A stretch of DNA of 12,629 nucleotides. Origin: CAZWUZ01 sp964637655 [NCBI: uncultured bacterium]. Lineage in GTDB: Bacteria; DAOPZR01. Below are positions 1-7,182 of the stretch, piece by piece. The translations under genes and the position numbers were made by a program. Numbering within the stretch: the first letter of the stretch is position 1; each line of letters starts with the position of its first letter. The notes beneath the pieces were generated by a model. It saw nothing but the letters and a program-made list of their open reading frames with translations, was not told where the DNA came from and did not search any database. Location of the stretch: assembly GCA_964637655.1 (NCBI GenBank), contig CAZWUZ010000094.1:1-12629 (forward strand), in the 5' to 3' direction.

Positions 1-1841
1 CCCTGTTCCTCGGGCCCAAGGGGGAGAATTATCCGCTGCTGCGTGAACTGCTGAATTACCTGACGCAGGATCATGCCGACTGGCGCCGCGATTTCCATCC
101 GGATGATCCGCCCACAGTCACGGCGGCGGAACAGGCGCAGCCGGCGTTCGCGGCGACGGTGCGCGCCACGCGCGAGGCGCTGATCGACCTGGCGGGCAAC
201 CTGCAACAGCATTCGGTGCCGTGGTTTTCACCCCGCTACCAGGGGCATATGCTCTTCGACACGCTGCTGGCCGCGCAACTCGGGCACATGCTGACGCTGC
301 TGTACAATCCCAACAACTGCGCCTACGAAGGCGCGCCGGCGACGACGGCGCTGGAAATCGAGGTCGGGCGGCAACTCGCCCGGCTGATGGGGTACGACCC
401 GGCAACGGCATGGGGACATGTGACCTCAGGCGGGACGGTGGCCAATTACGAGGGGGTCTGGCTGGCGCGCAACCTGAAGTCGTTTCCGCCGGCGGTGCAG
501 GCGGTGATGCCGGAACTGGTCGCCGGGCTTGACGACTGGCAACTGCGCAACCTGACGACGGCAGAGATTCTCGCGCTGGCGGACCGGGTCAAGGCGGCGG
601 GCCGTTTCGACGAGGTGCGGCGGCATACCGTGCGCGGCCGCGGCATGGACGGTGCCTGTCCCGGGAAACTCGTGGTGCCACAGACCAAGCATTACTCGTG
701 GACCAAGGCGGCCGACATCTTCGGACTCGGGCAGGACCACCTGGTCTGCGTACCGGTGGACGACACCTACCGCATGGACCTCGCGGCGCTGGCCGCGGTG
801 CTTGACGATTGCCTGGCGACGCGCACACCGGTGCTGATGGTGGTCGCGGTCTGCGGCACGACGGAAGAGGGTTCGGTCGACGATATTGCCGGAGTGGTCG
901 CCCTGCGCGACCGCTGCGCGCGGCAGGGACTCGTTTTCCATCTGCACCTCGACGCCGCCTATGGCGGCTACGCCCGCGCCCTTTTCCTCGACCAGCAGGG
1001 TCAGTTCATGCCGTACGCGCGCGTACGCGAGGAACTGGCGCGGCAGGGCTGTACGGCCGCTGACCTCGACTGGCTGACCCCGGCCCTGCACGCGTCGTTT
1101 GCCGCCATGGCGCAGGCGGACAGCATTACCGTCGACCCGCACAAACTCGGCTACGTGCCGTATGCGGCCGGGGCCTTCCTCGCGCGCGACCGGCGCATGG
1201 TCGATCTCATCTCCTATTTTGCCGCCTACGTGTTCGATCAGCATGAGGATAATCCGCTGCTGCTCGGCAGTTATATCCTTGAGGGCTCCAAATCAGGCGC
1301 CGCGGTGGCGGCGGTCTGGATGGCGCATCGGGTCGTCCCGCTTGATGGCACCGGTTACGGGCGGCTGCTCGGGCAGAGTATGGCGGGCGCCGCGCGCTTT
1401 TACCGTTCACTTGCCATGCTGCCGCCGCTGACCGTCGGGGGAAAGCGCTACGCGGTGCACGTGCTGACGCGGCCCGATCTGAACATCATCGATTACGCTT
1501 TCCGCGAGGAGGGCAACGGCTCACTGGCGGCGATGAACCGCCTCAATCAGGCGCTCTATCGGGAGTGCTCGTACAAGGCAGGGCCGGTCTACCGCAGCGA
1601 TTTCCTCACCTCCAAGACCGCGCTGACACGCGAAGAATACGGCGACACGCCACGCACGTTTATTATGCGCTGCGGGCTCGACCCGGCGGAGTGGGAGGCG
1701 CAGGGCACGGTCACGGTGCTGCGCGCATGCCTGATGACCCCCTACTTCATGGACGGGGCAAAGTACGCGGCGTACTGGCACGGGTTCGTCGCGGCAATGG
1801 AACGCGCGCTCGCGCGCGCGACGGCCGGGGAGGCCGGCTGA
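1..1841 (+). CDS. Group II PLP-dependent decarboxylase, tyrosine/aromatic amino acid decarboxylase type (5' partial)
   Basis: Cytosolic PLP enzyme predicted to decarboxylate an amino acid to its amine and CO2. The reading frame is open from position 3 and begins with LFLGPKGEN, which resembles the very start of Enterococcus/Lactobacillus tyrosine decarboxylases, so probably only about 10-15 codons are missing. Visible landmarks are the QHSVPW segment, the substrate-side YEGAPATTALE, SGGTVANYEG (phosphate region), HLDAAYGGY (the Asp that contacts the PLP ring nitrogen) and DPHKLGYVPYAAGA, whose Lys codon at 1143-1145 is the expected Schiff-base lysine. About 613 codons are present, close to the roughly 620 residues of bacterial tyrosine decarboxylases and longer than glutamate decarboxylases. 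The in-frame GTG at 159 lies inside conserved sequence and is not the start. Family assignment is firm. The substrate (tyrosine, phenylalanine, DOPA or other) is inferred. nrdD follows after 26 nt, so co-transcription is likely. Confidence 0.9.
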   Translation, partial: LFLGPKGENYPLLRELLNYLTQDHADWRRDFHPDDPPTVTAAEQAQPAFAATVRATREALIDLAGNLQQHSVPWFSPRYQGHMLFDTLLAAQLGHMLTLLYNPNNCAYEGAPATTALEIEVGRQLARLMGYDPATAWGHVTSGGTVANYEGVWLARNLKSFPPAVQAVMPELVAGLDDWQLRNLTTAEILALADRVKAAGRFDEVRRHTVRGRGMDGACPGKLVVPQTKHYSWTKAADIFGLGQDHLVCVPVDDTYRMDLAALAAVLDDCLATRTPVLMVVAVCGTTEEGSVDDIAGVVALRDRCARQGLVFHLHLDAAYGGYARALFLDQQGQFMPYARVREELARQGCTAADLDWLTPALHASFAAMAQADSITVDPHKLGYVPYAAGAFLARDRRMVDLISYFAAYVFDQHEDNPLLLGSYILEGSKSGAAVAAVWMAHRVVPLDGTGYGRLLGQSMAGAARFYRSLAMLPPLTVGGKRYAVHVLTRPDLNIIDYAFREEGNGSLAAMNRLNQALYRECSYKAGPVYRSDFLTSKTALTREEYGDTPRTFIMRCGLDPAEWEAQGTVTVLRACLMTPYFMDGAKYAAYWHGFVAAMERALARATAGEAG

Positions 1842-1855
1842 CCGCCGGTCCGGAC

Positions 1856-1863
1856 AGGGGGAG
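1856..1863 (+). promoter_or_regulatory. Ribosome binding site of nrdD
   Basis: AGGGGGAG lies 4 nt before the ATG at 1868, in the 26-nt gap after the decarboxylase stop codon. It decides the nrdD start, because the same frame is open far upstream through the end of the decarboxylase gene. No promoter is evident in the short gap. Confidence 0.6.
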
Positions 1864-1867
1864 CACG

Positions 1868-3889
1868 ATGCAGAGCGAAGTGAGCAAACGGAACGGGGCA
1901 CGGGTGCCGTTCGACGAACCGACGCTCCGCCGCAGCGTGCGCTTCGCGCTGGCGGCGGGGAACGAAGCGGAACAGGCGCGGGCGGAACAGGTGACCGCGG
2001 CGGTGCTCGCCGACCTCGCGGCGCGGCCGGCGGATGTGCCGCTTGACGTCGAGACCATCGAGGAGACCATCGAGTTCATTCTCGCGCGCGAGCAGTGCCG
2101 CACGGCGGCGCATGCCTACCTGCGCTTCCGCCTGAAAAAAGAGCAGGCGCGCGAGGCGCGCGACGAACTGGGGGAAATCGTCGGCGGCATCATCGCCGAG
2201 CAGAGCCGCGAGAACGCCAATTTCAGCGGGTCGCCGTCCGCACGCATGCAGCAGATCGCCGCGACCGCCAGCCGCATCTATTACACCGATCATCTCGTGC
2301 CGCGCGAGTTCATGCTGGCGCACGAGTGGGGCGAACTGCACATCCACGATCTCGACTACTACGCGCTGACCGTCAACTGCCTGCAGCTCGACCTGGGGAA
2401 ACTGCTGACGACGGGATGCAACCCCGGGCACGGCTACCTGCCGCCGCCAGCTGACCTCGCCGGGGCGACCGCGTTCGCCGCCACCATCATCCTCGCCAAC
2501 CAGAACGACATGTTCGGCGGGCAGGGGTTTCCGCATTTCGACCGCGACCTCGGGGCGTTCATCCGCGCGCGCTGCCCGGCAACGACCGCGGCGCAGGCGG
2601 ACGCGGCCCTCGGCGCGTTCGTGCTCGCCATCAACACCATGCACAGCCGCGCAGGCGGCAACGTGCCGTTCTCCACCGTCAATGTCGGCAGCGACACGAC
2701 GCCGGAAGGACGCCTGGTGACGCGGGCGCTGCTCGACGCCTTCGCGCGCGGCCTCGGGCGCGGGGAGACGCCGCTCTTCCCCAACATCGTCTTCCGCCTG
2801 CAGGCGGGAGTGAATTTCAACCCGGCTGATCCCAACTACGACCTGTTCCGGCAGGCGCTGCAGGTGGCCGGGCGGCGGATGAATCCGACGTTCAGTTTTA
2901 TGGACGCGAGTTTCAACCTCGCCTACGGGGACGGGGTCGCCTACATGGGGTGCCGCACACGCGTCATGGCCAACCGTTGCGGTCCGGAAGTGGCGGCGGG
3001 GCGCGGCAACCTCGCGGCGGTAACGCTCAACCTCCCGGGGCTTGCATTGCGCACGAAGACCGTTGACGGTTTCCTCGCTGAACTGGACCGCATGGTCGAC
3101 CTTGCCGCGCGGCAACTGCTGCACCGCTACGGCATCGTTGCGCAGCGGCAGGTGCGTGACCTCCCCTTCCTGATGGGGGAGAAGACCTATTGCGGGTCGG
3201 ACGAACTCGGGCCGGATGACACGGTCGGACCGGCGCTGCGCAACGGCACGCTCGCCATCGGGTTTATCGGACTGGCGGAGGCACTGGTCGTGCTGTGCGG
3301 CAAACACCACGGCGAAGACGAAGCGGCATGGCAGCTCGGACTGCGGATTGTCGGGCGGTTGCGTGAACTGACGGACGCACTTTCCGCGCAGCATGATCTG
3401 AACTTCACCTGCTACGCCACCCCGGCGGAGGGGCTGAGCGGACGGTTCACGGCCATCGACCGCGGCAATGTCGGCAACGTGCCGCGCGTCACGGACAAGG
3501 GCTACTACACCAACTCCTTTCATGTGCCGGTCGACTGCGCGGTGAGCGCGTTCACCAAGATCGAGCGCGAGGCGCCCTTCCACCGCCTGTGCAATGCCGG
3601 GCATATCGGCTACGTGGAACTGCCGGCGGCGCCGGAGCACAACCCGGCAGCGATCGAAAAACTGCTGCGCCACATGGCGGCACATGACATGGGGTATGCG
3701 GGGATCAATTTCCCGCTCGACGAATGCCGCGCCTGCCACGCGCACGGGGTCTTCGACGCCGCGTGCCCGGAATGCCGCAGTGCAGAAGTGCAGCGCCTGC
3801 GGCGCATCACCGGCTACCTGTCGACGAGCGACCGCTTCAACCCGGGCAAACGCGCCGAACTGCGCGACCGCGTGCCACACCCGCTGTGA
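1868..3889 (+). CDS. nrdD: Anaerobic (class III) ribonucleoside-triphosphate reductase
   Basis: Glycyl-radical enzyme of the cytosol that reduces ribonucleoside triphosphates to deoxyribonucleotides when oxygen is absent. The 673-residue product has an N-terminal ATP-cone allosteric domain (about residues 4-92), then the ten-stranded barrel with HIHDLDYYALTVNCLQ and MGCRTRV; Cys362 in the latter is the likely thiyl-radical residue. Near the C-terminus four cysteines in two CxxC pairs (620/623 and 633/636) form the structural zinc site. The end carries the glycyl-radical loop RITGYLSTSDRF, with Gly649 as the radical carrier. Length is normal for the family (E. coli NrdD is about 710). The ATG at 1868 is chosen because of its ribosome site and because the ATP-cone starts right after it. 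nrdG overlaps the 3' end, the usual arrangement. All key residues appear intact. Confidence 0.96.
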   Translation: MQSEVSKRNGARVPFDEPTLRRSVRFALAAGNEAEQARAEQVTAAVLADLAARPADVPLDVETIEETIEFILAREQCRTAAHAYLRFRLKKEQAREARDELGEIVGGIIAEQSRENANFSGSPSARMQQIAATASRIYYTDHLVPREFMLAHEWGELHIHDLDYYALTVNCLQLDLGKLLTTGCNPGHGYLPPPADLAGATAFAATIILANQNDMFGGQGFPHFDRDLGAFIRARCPATTAAQADAALGAFVLAINTMHSRAGGNVPFSTVNVGSDTTPEGRLVTRALLDAFARGLGRGETPLFPNIVFRLQAGVNFNPADPNYDLFRQALQVAGRRMNPTFSFMDASFNLAYGDGVAYMGCRTRVMANRCGPEVAAGRGNLAAVTLNLPGLALRTKTVDGFLAELDRMVDLAARQLLHRYGIVAQRQVRDLPFLMGEKTYCGSDELGPDDTVGPALRNGTLAIGFIGLAEALVVLCGKHHGEDEAAWQLGLRIVGRLRELTDALSAQHDLNFTCYATPAEGLSGRFTAIDRGNVGNVPRVTDKGYYTNSFHVPVDCAVSAFTKIEREAPFHRLCNAGHIGYVELPAAPEHNPAAIEKLLRHMAAHDMGYAGINFPLDECRACHAHGVFDAACPECRSAEVQRLRRITGYLSTSDRFNPGKRAELRDRVPHPL

Positions 3890-4377
3890 TCATCCGCCTC
3901 GCCGGCATCGTGCGCGAAAGCGTGGTGGACGGTCCGGGCATCCGCTGCGCGGTTTTCGTGCAGGGGTGCGACCGCAGCTGCCCCGGCTGTCATAACCCGC
4001 ACACCCATGCGCTGACGGACGGGTACGAGCAGGAGACGGCGGCACTGGCAGCGTCGCTAGTGCAGCAGCCGCATCTTGACGGCGTCACGCTCACCGGCGG
4101 CGAGCCGTTCCTGCAGGCGGCGGCGTGCGCCGCGCTGCTGTCCCCGCTGCGTGCCGCCGGGCTGCACTGCCTCGCCTACTCGGGATATACCTGGGAGGAG
4201 TTGCAGCAGCGTCCTGATGCCGGGGCGCTGCTGGCGCTGCTCGACGTGCTCGTCGACGGAGCGTACGTGGCGGCGCTGCGCTCGCCTGACCTGCCGTGGC
4301 GCGGGTCGCGCAACCAGCGGCTGCTCGATGTGCCCGCCTCGCGGCGCGCGGGCCGGGCGGTGACACTGCCGGAGTGA
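3886..4377 (+). CDS. nrdG: Anaerobic ribonucleotide reductase-activating protein (radical SAM)
   Basis: Small radical SAM activase (163 residues; E. coli NrdG has 154) that uses a [4Fe-4S] cluster and S-adenosylmethionine to generate the glycyl radical on NrdD. The cluster motif CDRSCPGC uses Cys28, Cys32 and Cys35 (C-x3-C-x2-C) and is followed by HNPHTH, typical of NrdG. The SAM-binding TGGEP is at residues 70-74. The start is a GTG at 3886 that overlaps the nrdD stop codon (GTGA). No Shine-Dalgarno sequence precedes it, so translational coupling to nrdD is likely. No ATG exists early enough: the cluster motif begins only 27 residues in and the upstream VDGPGIR segment is also conserved. The C-terminus ends in a short basic tail. 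Confidence 0.94.
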   Translation: MIIRLAGIVRESVVDGPGIRCAVFVQGCDRSCPGCHNPHTHALTDGYEQETAALAASLVQQPHLDGVTLTGGEPFLQAAACAALLSPLRAAGLHCLAYSGYTWEELQQRPDAGALLALLDVLVDGAYVAALRSPDLPWRGSRNQRLLDVPASRRAGRAVTLPE

Positions 4378-4387
4378 AACGCGGCGC

Positions 4388-4416
4388 TTGCAGGGTGCCG
4401 CCGCGGGTGCTACTAT
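4388..4416 (+). promoter_or_regulatory. Predicted sigma70-type promoter for the cyclophilin-GNAT-Fe-S unit
   Basis: A TTGCAG box at 4388-4393 and a TACTAT box at 4411-4416 are separated by exactly 17 nt, in the 68-nt gap between nrdG and the cyclophilin gene. Transcription would start near 4423 and give a leader of about 23 nt containing the ribosome site. A 6-bp GC-only inverted repeat (4381-4386 with 4399-4404) overlaps the promoter. It lacks a T-run and so is not a convincing terminator for nrdG. Confidence 0.6.
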
Positions 4417-4432
4417 CTGAGCAGTGACGCAC

Positions 4433-4438
4433 AGGAGG
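4433..4438 (+). promoter_or_regulatory. Strong Shine-Dalgarno of the cyclophilin gene
   Basis: A perfect AGGAGG lies 7 nt before the ATG at 4446, so the start that includes the signal peptide is well supported. Confidence 0.85.
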
Positions 4439-4445
4439 AAGACGC

Positions 4446-5246
4446 ATGAAGACGGTACTGCTGGGGATCCTGCTGCTGCTGGTGCCGGCGAGCGCGCCGG
4501 CGGAGGAGAGGACGATGACGACGGACATGACGGTACGGGTGCTGATGCGCACCACGCTGGGCGACATCACGCTCGAACTGCTGCCGCAGGCGGCGCCGCA
4601 GACGGTGGAAAACTTCCTCGGGCTGGCACTCGGCGACAAGGAATTCACCGATGCGCGCACGGGCGACACGGCGCAGCGTCCGTACTACAACGGGTTGACC
4701 TTCCACCGCGTCATCAAGGACTTCATGATCCAGGGAGGGTGTCCGCTGGGGACGGGGACGGGCGGGCCCGGTTACGCCTTTGCTGACGAGATCAATGCCG
4801 ATTCACTCGGCCTTGGCGGGACGAAGGTGCAGGACTATCCCGCGGCGTTCCGCGACGTGCAGCAACTGGCTATCCGCCAGCTCGGGATCGGCAGCCAGGA
4901 GGAGTTTACCGCGCGGCAGGAGGAATTCGTCGCGGCGGCGGAGGCGATGCTCACCATGAGCGTGCGCGACCTCTACGCAGCGGCGGGGTATGCGTATCGC
5001 ACAGACATCCCGTCGCGTCCTGTGCGCCGCGGTTGTCTCGCCATGGCCAATGCGGGCCCCAACACCAACGGTTCGCAGTTCTTTATCAACCAGGTGGACA
5101 CCCCGCACCTTGACGGCAAGCATACCGTGTTCGGACAGGTTGTTGACGGCATGGACGTGGTCGATGCCATCGCCGCGGTGACAACCGATGCGAGCGGTCG
5201 CCCGGCGGAGCCGGTGACGATCATCAGCATCACCCGGGTCGAATAG
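4446..5246 (+). CDS. Exported cyclophilin-type peptidyl-prolyl cis-trans isomerase with internal insertion
   Basis: Predicted to catalyse proline cis-trans isomerisation during protein folding in the periplasm. Residues 1-19 form a signal peptide (Lys2, a run of Leu/Ile/Val, then APA before the probable cut); no lipobox Cys is seen. The cyclophilin fold follows from about residue 30: FHRVIKDFMIQGG carries the catalytic Arg88, Phe93 and Gln96, and MANAGPNTNGSQFFI carries Phe213. His226 in LDGKHTVFG matches His126 of human CypA. The position of CypA Trp121 is His221, which usually means weak cyclosporin binding. Roughly residues 117-193 are an insertion between the two halves of the core, predicted largely helical (QEEFTARQEEFVAAAEAM), so the protein is 266 residues rather than the usual 165-190. 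An internal ATG with its own SD-like sequence is at 4515. It heads a three-gene unit. Confidence 0.92.
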   Translation: MKTVLLGILLLLVPASAPAEERTMTTDMTVRVLMRTTLGDITLELLPQAAPQTVENFLGLALGDKEFTDARTGDTAQRPYYNGLTFHRVIKDFMIQGGCPLGTGTGGPGYAFADEINADSLGLGGTKVQDYPAAFRDVQQLAIRQLGIGSQEEFTARQEEFVAAAEAMLTMSVRDLYAAAGYAYRTDIPSRPVRRGCLAMANAGPNTNGSQFFINQVDTPHLDGKHTVFGQVVDGMDVVDAIAAVTTDASGRPAEPVTIISITRVE

Positions 5247-5247
5247 C

Positions 5248-6030
5248 ATGCGCAGCGAGATTGCGGCCATCGAAGCGAACCTGGCAGTGTTTCTCGGTGA
5301 GTACCGCCGCGATCCGGAGGCGGAAGTGCACACGGGCGCGGTGGACTGGGCGCTGACCGGCATTCCCGCGCCGTTTTTCAACTGTGTCGTGCGCACGGCG
5401 CTGACCCCGGCGACCATCGATGACGCGATGGCGGAGGTGCTCGGCCGCTGCCGCGCCCGTCGCGTGCCGCTGCTCTGGTGGGTGAACCCGTCGGCGACCC
5501 CGTCCGACCTCGCGCGGCACCTGACGGAGGCCGGGTTGACGTTCCTCGATGATGTGCCGGGCATGGCCATGCCGCTGGCAGCGCTGCCGGCGCGCACGGA
5601 ACCCGCGGGCATCACGACACGCACCGTACACGATGCGGCCACGCTGCACGATTTCATCACGGTGCTGGGTGAGGTGTTCGACATCGACGAACCGTGCCGC
5701 GCCGGGGCGCAGCGCCTGTTCGGCGCCATGGGGCATGGTGAGGACCGCCCGTGGCGTCATTATGTCGCCTACGAACATGACCTCCCGGTAGGGACGGCGT
5801 CCGTCATGCGCGACGGGGAGGCGGCGGGCATCTACAATGTCGGGGTGCTGCCGTCGCATCGCGGCCGCGGCCTGGGTGCATATCTTACGGTGTACCCGCT
5901 GCAGGAGGCACGGAGCGCCGGCTGCACGCTCGGCGTGCTGCATGCCTCGCGCGAAGGGCACCCGGTCTATCGCGCGCTCGGGTTTGCCGACCGCTGCACC
6001 TTCAAACTGTACCTGTTCACCCCGGCCTGA
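5248..6030 (+). CDS. GNAT family N-acetyltransferase
   Basis: Predicted cytosolic acetyl-CoA-dependent acetyltransferase of 260 residues; the substrate is unknown. The C-terminal half (about 120-258) is a GNAT domain. VGVLPSHRGRGLGAYL contains the pyrophosphate-binding R/Q-x-x-G-x-G/A motif (Arg205 to Ala211), and the fold ends with the usual YRALGF segment. The N-terminal half, with GIPAPFFNCVVR and PLLWWVNPSATPSDLARHL, matches the degenerate N-terminal GNAT-like half of a known two-lobed subfamily; this match is from memory. The ATG at 5248 is one base after the cyclophilin stop codon and has no Shine-Dalgarno sequence, so coupling with the upstream gene is likely. Its stop codon shares one base with the next start (TGATG). 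It could act on a small amine or a protein N-terminus; nothing in the sequence decides. Confidence 0.85.
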   Translation: MRSEIAAIEANLAVFLGEYRRDPEAEVHTGAVDWALTGIPAPFFNCVVRTALTPATIDDAMAEVLGRCRARRVPLLWWVNPSATPSDLARHLTEAGLTFLDDVPGMAMPLAALPARTEPAGITTRTVHDAATLHDFITVLGEVFDIDEPCRAGAQRLFGAMGHGEDRPWRHYVAYEHDLPVGTASVMRDGEAAGIYNVGVLPSHRGRGLGAYLTVYPLQEARSAGCTLGVLHASREGHPVYRALGFADRCTFKLYLFTPA

Positions 6031-7148
6031 TGCCCGGCGTCTACCGCCGGCTGCAGCGCCATCTCGACGAACAGACGGGCGGCTTCCCCGCGACGTGGAA
6101 CGGGAGCGACCTGCGCCTGCTCCGCCACCTGTTCAGCGAGCCGCAGGCGCATCTCGCGCTGCTGCTGACGGGCGAACCGCAGACCACGGCGGCACTCTGT
6201 GCGCGGGCGGGTGCAGCGGCGTCCGACCTGCTGCCGGCGATGCGCGCGGCGGGGAGCATCGGCTGGCAGCGCACTGCCGACGGCAGCGATGCGTGGCACC
6301 TGCTGCCGCTGGTGGTCGGCATGTACGAGTCGCAGGACGGCGTGCCTGACCCCGCGTTCATGGCGGTGGCGGAGCCCTACGTGCGGTCGTTCGCGTTCGG
6401 CCTGTCGTTCCTCGCCACCCGCCCGTCGCCGCTGCGGACTATCCCGGTCGGTATCACGCTTGCTGCCGGCGCCCCGTCGGCAGCACCGTACGAACGCATC
6501 GAGGAAATCGTCCGTACCGCAGCGCTGCCGCTGGTGGTTATTCCCTGTATCTGCCGGGCGGAGGAACGGCGGCGCGGCCATGCGTGCCGGGTGACGGCAC
6601 GGGAGGAGACGTGTGTTGCCTTCGGCGATTTCGCGGCAACCATCAGGGCGCGCGGGCACGGGCGCGAACTGACGCGCGACGCGGCACTGGCGCTCTTCCG
6701 GGAAAACGCGGCGGAGGGACTGGTGCTGCAGCCCGCCAACGCGCAGCAGCCGGGATTCGTCTGCTCCTGCTGCGGCTGCTGCTGCGGCATGCTCAAGGCG
6801 CACCGGCTGCTGCCGCTGCCAGCCGCCAGCCGTTCGCGCCGCCACCGCGTGGCGGTGGCGGACTCCTGCACCGGCTGTGGCCGGTGCCTGTCCCGCTGCC
6901 AGGTGGGGGCATTGACGGTGCGCCGCGGGCGCCTGCAGGCCGATGCCCGCCGCTGTCTCGGCTGCGGCCAGTGCGTGATGTCCTGCCCGGTATCGGCGCT
7001 GACGCTGGCTGCCGTGCCGGCTGACCCGCCGCCGGACGATACGGCAGCGCTGGCAGCGGCGACGCGGCAGCAGCGCGCGGGACCTTCCGGGAAACTGCTG
7101 CGTCTGCTGCGCCTGCTGCCCGGCGTCAGTGCGGGCCGCGACACTTGA
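6030..7148 (+). CDS. Winged-helix and multi-Cys 4Fe-4S ferredoxin-type protein
   Basis: A 372-residue cytosolic iron-sulfur protein of unknown exact role, probably electron transfer or redox sensing. Residues about 28-95 look like a winged-helix domain (LLRHLFSEPQAHLALLL, TTAALCARAGAAASDLLPAM, then a short wing). Next comes a Cys set C173-x-C175-x10-C186-x8-C195 (PCICRAEERRRGHAC), then a dense cluster CSCCGCCCGML with Cys at 245, 247, 248, 250, 251 and 252. A classical two-cluster ferredoxin domain follows: Cys 280/283/286/290 and 309/312/315/319, each CxxCxxCxxxC. The first cluster lacks the usual Pro after its last Cys. I recall similar proteins in anaerobes (GLVLQPxNxQxPxFxCxCCGCCCG), named only as 4Fe-4S binding proteins. 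It overlaps the GNAT stop by one base and has no SD. No membrane segment or signal peptide is seen. Confidence 0.85.
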   Translation: MPGVYRRLQRHLDEQTGGFPATWNGSDLRLLRHLFSEPQAHLALLLTGEPQTTAALCARAGAAASDLLPAMRAAGSIGWQRTADGSDAWHLLPLVVGMYESQDGVPDPAFMAVAEPYVRSFAFGLSFLATRPSPLRTIPVGITLAAGAPSAAPYERIEEIVRTAALPLVVIPCICRAEERRRGHACRVTAREETCVAFGDFAATIRARGHGRELTRDAALALFRENAAEGLVLQPANAQQPGFVCSCCGCCCGMLKAHRLLPLPAASRSRRHRVAVADSCTGCGRCLSRCQVGALTVRRGRLQADARRCLGCGQCVMSCPVSALTLAAVPADPPPDDTAALAAATRQQRAGPSGKLLRLLRLLPGVSAGRDT

Positions 7149-7173
7149 CAGTCGGGAAACCGGCCTTTATACT
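7145..7173 (+). promoter_or_regulatory. Near-consensus sigma70 promoter overlapping the upstream stop codon
   Basis: TTGACA (7145-7150, perfect -35) and TATACT (7168-7173, one mismatch to TATAAT) are 17 nt apart. The TGA stop of the Fe-S protein gene (7146-7148) lies inside the -35 box. Transcription would start around 7179-7182, and the ATG of the next gene is at 7183. The mRNA would therefore have a leader of only 0-4 nt, which fits the lack of any Shine-Dalgarno sequence there. Confidence 0.75.
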
Positions 7174-7182
7174 CTGCCCATC

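Noticed and set aside
159-161. GTG as the start of the decarboxylase
   Set aside because: Conserved family sequence (LFLGPKGEN, WRRDFHP) continues in frame upstream to the window edge and there is no ribosome site.
1742-3880. A 712-codon open frame on the - strand opposite nrdD
   Set aside because: It is antisense to a gene with complete catalytic motifs. The product is Arg/Gln/His/Val-rich with no recognisable domain, as expected from the reverse complement of GC3-rich codons.
4381-4404. Inverted repeat GCGGCG/CGCCGC after nrdG as a possible terminator
   Set aside because: Short stem, 12-nt loop and no T-run; it overlaps a well-spaced promoter.
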